DNA from: Balneolaceae bacterium
GTDB lineage: Bacteria; Bacteroidota; Rhodothermia; Balneolales; Balneolaceae
Reading direction: 5' to 3'
Length of the DNA: 64,000 nucleotides
Assembly: GCA_017640665.1 (NCBI GenBank)
Contig: JAEPQE010000001.1
Span: forward strand, 186,001-250,000
Each line of letters starts with the position of its first letter. Position 1 is the stretch's first letter. Made by a program: the position numbers and the translations under genes. The notes beneath the pieces were generated by a model that was not told where the DNA came from, did not search any database, and was given only the letters and a program-made list of their open reading frames with translations. This document shows positions 45,430 through 53,844 of the stretch, one piece after another.

Positions 45430-46725
45430 ATGATTGAAACCAAATCCCGCATTCTGGTAGTAGACGATTACCCTGCACTGGTAACTATTACCCGACATAA
45501 ACTATTACAACATGGCTATGAAGTTCTTACAGCTCAGAACGGGCAGGATGCATTAGAATTGGTTGAAACTGAATTTCCTGATTTGGTGATTTCTGATGTT
45601 GAGATGCCACTTATGAATGGCTATGAGCTGTGTAAACGTATCAAAGAAAGTTCAAAACTTAGAACTATTCCCGTTATTCTGGTTACATCACGTATCGAGG
45701 CCGGTAGCCTGATGAAAGGTATAGAAGCAGGAGCCGATAATTACCTTACAAAACCCTATGACGATGACACGCTTTTTTCTAAGGTAAGTGAGTTGCTGAA
45801 TAACCCTATTGCTGTTTCAGATGCGGACGAAACCGTTACGGTTACTATTGAAGGGGCACAGTATCGAGTAAAAGCAGACTACAGCCATTTAGTAAATCTT
45901 TTGATTTCTACCTACAAAAATACACTTGGCCAAAATTCGAGGCTTGAGAAAATGCAGTCTGGTTTAAATGCAGCCAATAGAGAACTTGAGCTTACCAAGA
46001 AAGAACATGAAGAGCTTTTACAGAATATCTTTCCAAAAAAAATTGCTGATAGTCTGCTCGCTTATGGTACCGTTACCCCGGAACGCTATGAAGACGCAAC
46101 TTTCTTATTCACAGATTTCGACGGCTTCAGCAAAGTTGTTCCCGACTTATCTCCCGAAGCTCTTATTGAAAGCCTGAGTTTCTATTTTGATAAGTTTGAT
46201 GAGTTTATGTCTCAACACAACCTTATTAAGATTAAAACTATTGGCGATAGTTATATGGCAGCAGGCGGAATTCCTGAACGAAATGTAACCCACCCTGTTG
46301 ACACAGCTTTGGCCGCTTTAAAAATGAAGTTTTTTGTAACTAATCTTAAAGACTCTCTTCTTGAGTCGATTCCATATTTCCCGCTTAGAATTGGAATCCA
46401 TACCGGGCATTCGGTAGTTGGTGTTATCGGGAAGAAGAGGTTCGCTTATGATGTTTGGGGAGAAGCTGTAAATCTGGCCTCAAGAATGGAACAAAGTTCT
46501 GAATCGAATACCGTCAACATATCAGAAGATACCTACCACAGAATTAAGGATTTCTTTGAATGTGAACCCAGGGGAGAGATTGAAGCGAAAAATATCGGTA
46601 AAGTTCCGATGTACTTTCTAAATCGCATCAAACCGGATTTATCAGAGGATGAGTTCGGAATTATTCCAAATCGATTATTTATCAGAGAATATAACTTTCT
46701 GTCGAAGGGCGTAAGTAAAGGCTAA
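45430..46725 (+). CDS. Response-regulator receiver fused to a class III adenylate cyclase
   Basis: 431 residues. Receiver 8-125 with phospho-acceptor Asp56 (LVISDVEMP) and Lys near 108 (LTKPYD), then a linker (150-200), then the cyclase domain (about 215-415). The metal ligands Asp229 (LFTDFDG) and Asp273 (TIGDSY), base-selecting Lys269 and Asp341 (FAYDVWGEAVN), and transition-state Asn/Arg (NLASR, 348-352) are all present. Lys/Asp at the selectivity positions predict ATP, so cAMP. Phosphorylation by an unlinked histidine kinase probably controls cAMP output. No kinase gene is adjacent. Confidence 0.93.
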   Translation: MIETKSRILVVDDYPALVTITRHKLLQHGYEVLTAQNGQDALELVETEFPDLVISDVEMPLMNGYELCKRIKESSKLRTIPVILVTSRIEAGSLMKGIEAGADNYLTKPYDDDTLFSKVSELLNNPIAVSDADETVTVTIEGAQYRVKADYSHLVNLLISTYKNTLGQNSRLEKMQSGLNAANRELELTKKEHEELLQNIFPKKIADSLLAYGTVTPERYEDATFLFTDFDGFSKVVPDLSPEALIESLSFYFDKFDEFMSQHNLIKIKTIGDSYMAAGGIPERNVTHPVDTALAALKMKFFVTNLKDSLLESIPYFPLRIGIHTGHSVVGVIGKKRFAYDVWGEAVNLASRMEQSSESNTVNISEDTYHRIKDFFECEPRGEIEAKNIGKVPMYFLNRIKPDLSEDEFGIIPNRLFIREYNFLSKGVSKG

Positions 46726-46808
46726 TCACTTTTCGTAAAAAGGAATGAAGGATTTGTGAGCTCTGTTTGGTACCTTCCAAGTTGATCTGAATCCAAAACC
46801 AGAGACTA

Positions 46809-49649
46809 TTGCAGCAAAACATTGTCATTAAAGGCGCTCGCGAACACAATCTTAAAAACTTTGATATCGATATCCCCCGGGATCAGCTTGTGGTTATAAC
46901 CGGACTTTCAGGTTCCGGGAAATCTTCTTTAGCTTTCGATACTATTTATGCCGAAGGACAGCGCCGATTTCTTGAATCGCTTTCAGCTTACGCACGCCAG
47001 TTTTTAGGGATGATGGAACGACCTGCTGTAGATTTCATTGATGGCCTCTCGCCTGTTATTTCTATTGATCAGAAAACTACCAATCGAAATCCCCGGTCAA
47101 CTGTGGGTACCGTAACCGAAATTTATGATTTCCTTAGACTTCTTTATGCCCGGATCGGAGTTCCGTATTCTTATGTGAGCGGAAATAAGATGGAAAAGCA
47201 AACGGCCGATCAGGTTGTGGCTGCTGTAATGGACATGTCAAAAGGAACAAAAGCTTACTGTCTTGCTCCGGTTGTTCGCGGTAGAAAAGGGCATTACCGC
47301 GAACTTTTTGAACAAACCATTAAGCAGGGATTTGTAAGTGCCAGAATTGATGGTGAGTTGACAGAGCTAACTGATGGTCTAATGGTAGATCGTTATAAAA
47401 CTCACAATATCGAGGTGGTTGTAGATCGGTTTGTAATCAGCCCAAAAAGTGAAAAACGTATTGCAGACAGTATCAGAATGGCCCTTGAAATGGCAGATGG
47501 AAACGTGGTACTGTCTGTTCAACAGGAAGATGGTTCTTTCAAAGACCGGTTATTTTCACAGAAGCTTTTTGATCTGGAAAGCGGTATCGCTTATGAAGAC
47601 CCCGCTCCTAATTTATTTTCATTCAATTCTCCCTATGGAGCTTGCCCGGAATGTGATGGACTTGGTTATACCTATGATGTAAGCTGGAATTTACTTGTTC
47701 CTAACAAATCTCAAAGCGTAAATGATGGAGGGATTCGGTACCTCGGTCCTCCCCGTGATATTTTTGCTTTTAAACAGTTAAAAGCCGTTCTGGAAAGCTT
47801 TGATTTAGATTTTGACACTCCTTTCAAAAAATATACTGAAGAAGTTCGGGAAATATTGATGTATGGCTCCGGGGAAAAGAAGTTTGCTGTGAGTTACGAT
47901 TTTAAGGATAACTCTGTCACCTACCAGCATAAGTTTGAAGGGCTTAGAAGAACCATCATCGAGCAATATGAAAACAGCAAATCTCCAAAACAACGGGACA
48001 AAGCGAAAGCGTATATGAGCAAAGTCGTTTGCCCGGAATGTGATGGCGGACGATTGAACAAAGAAGCGTTGTCTTATAAGATTGATGAATACAACATTCA
48101 TGATCTCGTGAAGCTGGATATCCAGGGATTGAGAGATGTGCTGTATTCGATTAAACTAACAGAGCGTCAGCAATTGATTGGAAATCAGGTACTTAAAGAA
48201 ATTTGTGACCGACTCGATTTCCTCCTCAACGTAGGCTTGAATTACCTGAATCTGGATAGGGAAGCTCAAACTTTAAGTGGCGGTGAAGCCCAGCGTATCC
48301 GACTGGCCACCCAAATCGGAACACAGCTTGTTGGTGTACTTTACATTTTAGATGAGCCTAGTATAGGACTTCATCAAAGAGACAATATCAAGCTGATTAA
48401 CTCCCTGGAAACACTACGGGATTTGGGTAACAGCGTAATCGTTGTGGAACATGACCGGGAAACCATAGAACATGCCGATTTCGTGGTTGATTTAGGACCG
48501 GATGCTGGTGTAAACGGGGGACATATTGTTTCCGCAGGAAAGCCAGGTGAGCTTACAAAAGACTCAATGACTGCAAAGTTTCTACGGGATGAAGAAGTCA
48601 TTGAGTTGCCTGATGAATACAGAAAAGGAAATAAAAAGAAGATAAAGATCAAAAATGCCCGCGGTCATAATCTTAAGAATGTAGATTTAGAGGTTCCTCT
48701 TGGTAAGTTTATATCAGTAACCGGGGTTAGTGGCAGTGGCAAGAGTTCATTGATCAATCAAACGCTCGTGCCCATCCTCTCGAATCACTTTTATAAATCC
48801 AAAAGCGTTCCCCTTCCCTACGATACTGTAGAAGGGCTCAATAATATTGATAAGATTATTTCTATTGACCAAAGTCCGATTGGAAGAACTCCCCGCTCCA
48901 ATCCCGGTACTTACACCAAAGTATTCGACCATGTCCGAAGGTTATTTTCGGAACTTCCTGAGGCAAAAATCCGGGGTTACGACCAGGGACGTTTTTCTTT
49001 TAATGTGAAAGGTGGAAGGTGTGAAACCTGTCAGGGCGATGGCGTTCGAAAAATTGAGATGAACTTCCTTCCTGATGTGTACGTGACCTGCGAAACCTGT
49101 AATGGTAAACGTTACAATCGGGAAACTCTTGAAATCTACTATAAGAAAAAGAACATTTCTGATGTGCTGAAAATGCCCATCAGCGAAGCTGCAGAATTTT
49201 TCGATGCACAACCTACCATCTCCCGAATTTTAAATACACTTACTTCAGTAGGATTAGGATATCTCACTTTAGGGCAGTCAAGTACGACTCTTTCAGGTGG
49301 AGAGGCTCAGCGTATTAAGCTTGCCAGAGAGCTTTCCAAAATTGGTACAGGGGACACATTGTACGTTATGGACGAACCTACTACCGGACTTCACTTTCAG
49401 GATGTTCGTATGCTCATTAATGTGATCCAAAAACTGGTAGAGAAAGGAAATACCGTAATGGTTATAGAACATAATCTCGATCTCATTAAAGCCGCCGACT
49501 GGATTATAGACCTCGGTCCTGAAGGAGGTCGCGGCGGCGGTGAAATCATCGCACAAGGCACTCCTAAAGAACTAGCTGATCATAAAAAATCAGAGACAGG
49601 CAAGTTTCTGAATCAGGAATTTGAGCGGTTGGAAAAAGCTACTGTGTAA
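46809..49649 (+). CDS. uvrA: UvrA, excinuclease ABC subunit A
   Basis: 946 residues, normal length, starting at TTG 46809 because no ATG is available and the text NIVIKGAREHNLKNFDIDIPRD is the true N-terminus. Walker A motifs GLSGSGKSS (31-39) and GVSGSGKSS (about 640). Signatures LSGGEAQRI appear twice. Zinc fingers with CPECDGLGY and CETCQGDG...CETC. It scans DNA for bulky damage and loads UvrB. The other uvr genes are elsewhere. Confidence 0.98.
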   Translation: MQQNIVIKGAREHNLKNFDIDIPRDQLVVITGLSGSGKSSLAFDTIYAEGQRRFLESLSAYARQFLGMMERPAVDFIDGLSPVISIDQKTTNRNPRSTVGTVTEIYDFLRLLYARIGVPYSYVSGNKMEKQTADQVVAAVMDMSKGTKAYCLAPVVRGRKGHYRELFEQTIKQGFVSARIDGELTELTDGLMVDRYKTHNIEVVVDRFVISPKSEKRIADSIRMALEMADGNVVLSVQQEDGSFKDRLFSQKLFDLESGIAYEDPAPNLFSFNSPYGACPECDGLGYTYDVSWNLLVPNKSQSVNDGGIRYLGPPRDIFAFKQLKAVLESFDLDFDTPFKKYTEEVREILMYGSGEKKFAVSYDFKDNSVTYQHKFEGLRRTIIEQYENSKSPKQRDKAKAYMSKVVCPECDGGRLNKEALSYKIDEYNIHDLVKLDIQGLRDVLYSIKLTERQQLIGNQVLKEICDRLDFLLNVGLNYLNLDREAQTLSGGEAQRIRLATQIGTQLVGVLYILDEPSIGLHQRDNIKLINSLETLRDLGNSVIVVEHDRETIEHADFVVDLGPDAGVNGGHIVSAGKPGELTKDSMTAKFLRDEEVIELPDEYRKGNKKKIKIKNARGHNLKNVDLEVPLGKFISVTGVSGSGKSSLINQTLVPILSNHFYKSKSVPLPYDTVEGLNNIDKIISIDQSPIGRTPRSNPGTYTKVFDHVRRLFSELPEAKIRGYDQGRFSFNVKGGRCETCQGDGVRKIEMNFLPDVYVTCETCNGKRYNRETLEIYYKKKNISDVLKMPISEAAEFFDAQPTISRILNTLTSVGLGYLTLGQSSTTLSGGEAQRIKLARELSKIGTGDTLYVMDEPTTGLHFQDVRMLINVIQKLVEKGNTVMVIEHNLDLIKAADWIIDLGPEGGRGGGEIIAQGTPKELADHKKSETGKFLNQEFERLEKATV

Positions 49650-49715
49650 AGCAATCTTATTTTTTGTTTCCTGGCACAGCTTATTATTTTAACTGCGGCT
49701 TTAAAATTACGGGGT

Positions 49716-52694
49716 ATGATTAAAAAGATATTTCTATTGGGTATTTTGGGGATAGTTTCCATCCCCTCAATGGGTCAATCCATTGTTAACTATGGATCCT
49801 ATTTCGATAATTACTTAATTCGAACCATAGATAGAGAAGATGGATTGTATCGGGATGAAGTATATGACACTTTTCAGGATTCATCTGGTTTTATATGGAT
49901 TGCTAACTATTCTTTCTTGTTCAAATACGATGGTATTAAGCTCTCTCCATTTTCTGAAAGCTCTTACAGAACGGGAATTATTCCGGAGCTAAATACAAAT
50001 AAAAAAGAGGATTTAACCTTCCTGGGAGTTGAAGCTGGTATTCATACTATTAGTGATGATTCGTTAATAACAGTGAAGGATGAGATAGGACTTACGCTTA
50101 ATTCACTTTCATCGATGAGCTATACAAAAGGTGATTCCATTTTTATTGGCGACTATGAAGATGGTTTAGCCATCATATTTAGGGATACCGTTGTAGCCTT
50201 TTTTGATAGTACCAATGGAATTGCTGGAAATAAAATTGAACAAATTATTACAGATAGTAAGAATAGAGTGTGGGTTGCTACTACAACTGGTATCAGTGTT
50301 TTTCAAAATGGTGAGATTATAAATATAACGATTCCAGACGGTTTACCTGATAATTCTATTAATACAGTAAAAGAGATGAAAGATGGCAAAGTTTGGGCGG
50401 GTACTGAAACGGAAGGAATTGTAATTTTTGAAGATTTAAAACCAACAATAAATCTAACAAAAAAAGATGGACTAACAGATAACAGCGTTAGTTATATCGA
50501 GCAAAACCCTGCTGATAATTCTATTTGGATAGGCTTTAAAACCGAAGGGGTAGATCGTTTTATTAATAATAATTTTGAGAACCTCAATAATGAGTCTGGT
50601 CTTGTTTCAAATGATATCAATTCGATTAATTTTGACACTAAAAATCGGGTTTATATAGGAACTGAGTTTGGCTTATCAGTCTTAGTCCCAAGATTAGTTG
50701 ATGTAATTGATGAAAGTACGCCCGGTTTTTTATATACCGAAACTAATTCGGTGGATCAGGATTCGTCTGGAAAAATATTTGTTGGAACACTTGGAGGTGG
50801 ACTAATGATTTATGAAGACGGTGTTTGGAAAAACCACCGTTATTCTACCACAAGGTCTAATGAAAGCGTTTCGTCTATAAAAATTGCAAATGACAGCACT
50901 TATTATATAACAACTTCGGAATTTGGTATAGTTAAATATGTTAATGACGAAATTGTAGGTACTAAAAATGCTCAATCTGGACTAACTTCTAACTATATAG
51001 TATGCTTAGAAACTTATAAGAATGGAGATCTTTTAGTTGGGACATTTGATGGACTTAACATCATAAGCAATGATTGGGAAATATCTGATACCCTCACAAC
51101 AGATGATGGAATCCCTGGAAATGAGTGTTTTAATACGGCTGTAGATAAAGAAGGAGACATTTGGGTCTCTACCGTAAATAATGGGATTTATGAATTGCGG
51201 GGAACCAACGTTATCTCGCACTATGATACTTCAAATGGTTTGTTAGATAACAGAGTTTTTGGAATTACGGAAGATTCCAAAGGTGAAATTTGGGCTGCTT
51301 CTTTAAATTACGGTTTTTACAGAATTACAGATAATGGCTTAAATGTATACAAAGATTTACCGGATAATTTTGTGAGTGTTACAGAAGATAACTCTGGTAA
51401 TTTTTGGTTCTCATCCAACGGATATATCGCGCATGTTAAAAGATCAGATTTAGATAAGTTTGATCGGGGTGAAATGGAAAGGATTCAATATCAAAGGTTT
51501 ACTGTAGATGACGGCTTCCCTTCAGCGCGAGTAAATTATGGTAATAGCTCTTTAACCAAAAAAATCGATACGGGCGAAATATTAATTACAACAAAAAAAG
51601 GAATCGCCGTTATAAATCCGGAGAAAACCGAAGCAGATAGATCTACTTTCTTCCCATATTTTGATGGATTTTCAGTGGATGGTGAGTCTCGCTCCTTAAA
51701 CGAAGATATAATTGTAGAACCATCTGAAACAAGAATTGAAATCTCTTTTTCAGCGTTAAATATAAGCGCCCCAAATAAAACAAGATTTAGAACTAAACTT
51801 CTTGGCGTTGATGAAGATTGGAATTATTTGGGAAGCAGAACTACGACTTATTTTGACTTCCTTCCTAATGGCAAATATATATTGCAGGTTTCAGCACTTG
51901 ACCAAGCTGGTGTTTGGAATGATACGATTGCATCACTTGAATTTACAGTTCTTCCTCCATTCTATAAAACCTGGTGGTTTATCGGGTTATGTCTTTTGGG
52001 CTTCGTGAGCTTAGGGGCTGGAGGAGTTCAGATCAGGTCAAATATGAAACTCAGAACTTTAAATAGAGAACTTGAAACACAGCGTAAAATTCAAACAGAA
52101 CGGGAGCGGATTTCCAGAGAGCTACATGATAATGTAGGTTCACAAATAACCAATCTTATTACCGGTATTGAGATTAGTAATCTGCATGTTAAAAAAAATC
52201 AACAGGACAAAGCCCTGTCTCTTTTGCAAAATCTGGACTCTGACGCCAGGAGTGCTATGACTGATTTGAGAGAAACAATCTGGTTATTAGATAAAGAAGA
52301 AGTTCAATTTGAAATTTTCCTTGAGCATCTTAAGGGATTTATTAAACGACAGGAACGTTACCTGAAAGGAATGAAAATTGAATTTAAAGCAGATGTAAAT
52401 CCTCATAAAATTCTAGACCCAGTACAATCAATGAATTTAACGAGAATTATTCAGGAAGCGCTGAATAATGCCAGAAAATACTCTGAAGCCTCCACATTCA
52501 AGATATCTTTTAAACAAGAAGGCTCTAAATTCAATGTTATACTCTCTGATAATGGAGTTGGTATGGAAACAGAGGATTCTCATACTAGAGGAAATGGTAT
52601 TAAAAATATGCATGAAAGAGCAAAAGAGATCGGTGGCTCTCTTGTAATAACTTCTGATAAAAACTCTGGTACAGTACTTAAGTTAGATTTTTAA
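49716..52694 (+). CDS. Two-component sensor histidine kinase with beta-propeller sensor (Reg_prop/Y_Y_Y)
   Basis: 992 residues. Signal peptide (1-21), a sensor region of about 14 propeller strands or repeats (about 30-660; recurring motifs like DSSGFIWIANYS and NGLPDNSINTVKEMKDGKVWAGT), a Y_Y_Y Ig-like domain (about 665-748), one membrane helix (about 751-771), HisKA_3 with the phospho-His at 804 (SRELHDNVGSQ), and HATPase (DNGVGM near 945). No receiver is fused. This is the periplasmic-ligand sensor type often linked to polysaccharide use, but here no sugar genes are near. It pairs with the NarL-type regulator 54 bases downstream, separated by an ATACCC-N6-GGGTAT dyad. Confidence 0.93.
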   Translation: MIKKIFLLGILGIVSIPSMGQSIVNYGSYFDNYLIRTIDREDGLYRDEVYDTFQDSSGFIWIANYSFLFKYDGIKLSPFSESSYRTGIIPELNTNKKEDLTFLGVEAGIHTISDDSLITVKDEIGLTLNSLSSMSYTKGDSIFIGDYEDGLAIIFRDTVVAFFDSTNGIAGNKIEQIITDSKNRVWVATTTGISVFQNGEIINITIPDGLPDNSINTVKEMKDGKVWAGTETEGIVIFEDLKPTINLTKKDGLTDNSVSYIEQNPADNSIWIGFKTEGVDRFINNNFENLNNESGLVSNDINSINFDTKNRVYIGTEFGLSVLVPRLVDVIDESTPGFLYTETNSVDQDSSGKIFVGTLGGGLMIYEDGVWKNHRYSTTRSNESVSSIKIANDSTYYITTSEFGIVKYVNDEIVGTKNAQSGLTSNYIVCLETYKNGDLLVGTFDGLNIISNDWEISDTLTTDDGIPGNECFNTAVDKEGDIWVSTVNNGIYELRGTNVISHYDTSNGLLDNRVFGITEDSKGEIWAASLNYGFYRITDNGLNVYKDLPDNFVSVTEDNSGNFWFSSNGYIAHVKRSDLDKFDRGEMERIQYQRFTVDDGFPSARVNYGNSSLTKKIDTGEILITTKKGIAVINPEKTEADRSTFFPYFDGFSVDGESRSLNEDIIVEPSETRIEISFSALNISAPNKTRFRTKLLGVDEDWNYLGSRTTTYFDFLPNGKYILQVSALDQAGVWNDTIASLEFTVLPPFYKTWWFIGLCLLGFVSLGAGGVQIRSNMKLRTLNRELETQRKIQTERERISRELHDNVGSQITNLITGIEISNLHVKKNQQDKALSLLQNLDSDARSAMTDLRETIWLLDKEEVQFEIFLEHLKGFIKRQERYLKGMKIEFKADVNPHKILDPVQSMNLTRIIQEALNNARKYSEASTFKISFKQEGSKFNVILSDNGVGMETEDSHTRGNGIKNMHERAKEIGGSLVITSDKNSGTVLKLDF

Positions 52695-52720
52695 GAATAC
52701 CCTGATCAGGGTATTCTTTT
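52695..52720. promoter_or_regulatory. ATACCC-N6-GGGTAT dyad between kinase and regulator (also terminator-like)
   Basis: A perfect 22-bp palindrome (52695-52716) with core TACCCTGATCAGGGTA, followed by TTTT. The T-run makes it look like a terminator after the kinase gene. The ATACCC-N6-GGGTAT core (52697-52714) is identical in form to two sites at 56782 and 56828, so it may be an operator of the response regulator, or both. Confidence 0.65.
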
Positions 52721-52748
52721 ATTATTCATTATTCGCTTTTTTTAGACT

Positions 52749-53417
52749 ATGAATATTCAAATTGCAATTGTTGAAGACCAGGATAAGATCCGAAAAAACC
52801 TAATCACCCGACTAGATTTTTTTGATGATATAAACATTATTTTTGTTGCTGAGAACGCAGACATTGCCTTATCAAAGCTCCGCTCTCTTTCAGAAAAAAA
52901 TCTTCCTCAGGTTATACTTATGGATATTGAAATGCCTGGCAAAACTGGGATAGAAGCTACGCTCGAAATTAAATCCGAATTCCCTGAAATTGATATTCTT
53001 ATCCAAACAGTATTTGAAAATGAAGAAAAGATTTTTCAATCCATTCAGGCAGGAGCTTCGGGATACTTACTAAAAGACGATCCCATACAAAAGTATGTCG
53101 ATGCAATCCAAGAACTCGCAACAGGTGGTGCTGCTCTTTCATCAAGTATTGCTCTAAAGTTAATGAGTTTTGTAAAGTCTGAACAACAACAAAAAGAAAC
53201 AAAAGCGAAAGCGGCTCAAGTTGAGTTTTCGTTAAGTGATAGAGAGATAGACATTCTTAAAGGAATTGTGGATGATTTAACCGAACAACAACTAGGAGAA
53301 CAACTTTTTATAAGTCCTCATACTGTTCGAACCCACATAAAAAATATTTACAAGAAGCTTCATGTCCATTCACGTGCTTCAGCTGTTCGTTTTGCCATTA
53401 CAAAAGGCTTAGCTTAA
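52749..53417 (+). CDS. NarL/FixJ-family response regulator
   Basis: 222 residues. Receiver (3-125) with phospho-acceptor Asp59 (VILMDIEMP) and Lys near 107 (YLLKDD), linker, then LuxR-type HTH (about 157-218: LSDREIDILKGIVDDLTEQQLGEQLFISPHTVRTHIKNIYKKL). It is phosphorylated by the kinase upstream. NarL-type dimers bind inverted heptamers TACYNMT separated by two bases, and TACCC-N6-GGGTA sites of that form occur next to its own gene and in the promoter region of the PorE-like and giant surface-protein genes. Confidence 0.95.
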   Translation: MNIQIAIVEDQDKIRKNLITRLDFFDDINIIFVAENADIALSKLRSLSEKNLPQVILMDIEMPGKTGIEATLEIKSEFPEIDILIQTVFENEEKIFQSIQAGASGYLLKDDPIQKYVDAIQELATGGAALSSSIALKLMSFVKSEQQQKETKAKAAQVEFSLSDREIDILKGIVDDLTEQQLGEQLFISPHTVRTHIKNIYKKLHVHSRASAVRFAITKGLA

Positions 53418-53844
53418 TACCTGCTACCCCTCTATTAATTAAAGGTAACCTAAATTTTTTATTCCCTCGTTAAAACCGTTTTTTGGGGCAGTAACTTAAT
53501 AGGTTTATAACTTGCACTACTAAGCATCAAATCGGTTATATACGCTTATATAGAAATAAAACCAGCTATTCAGTTCTTTTCTTTTTCTCTTCTGAAAGTA
53601 GACTTTGAATTCAGTCTGGAGTTTAGTTCGTAAATTTACTTAAATGGTAGCCTTACTACTCTGAGAAACTATTAACTAGAGTAACATTGTCTTCAAATTT
53701 CTACTCTATATGAGAATATAAAAAGCTCTTTTACCCACATAAGGTGAGTTTAAAATTCTACAGTATTAAAAAAGGCCGGCAGCTTTCGCTGTCGACCCTT
53801 ATCAAGGTGGCATCTATGTGCCACTTACGCTTCTTTTCAAGAAT
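53418..53844. other. 427-base intergenic region between convergent genes
   Basis: No gene is supported here: reading frames are short and the sequence is AT-rich. From 53767 to 53826 it holds two hairpins belonging to the minus-strand gene. The remaining 350 bases show no repeat, tRNA or dyad that can be named. Confidence 0.7.
53767..53800 (-). terminator. Terminator of the PorE-like gene
   Basis: On the minus strand GGGTCGACAGC-GAAA-GCTGCCGGCC (imperfect stem, tetraloop) is followed by TTTTTT. A second hairpin, GTGGCA/TGCCAC (53807-53824), lies between it and the gene. Confidence 0.75.

Noticed and set aside
49711-49718. GGGGTATG at the kinase start as a further regulator half-site
   Set aside because: Only one half of the dyad is present, and such 5-base matches are common.
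53418-53844. Small RNA or tRNA in the 427-base gap
   Set aside because: No cloverleaf, promoter-like or conserved structure could be recognised apart from the minus-strand terminator hairpins.
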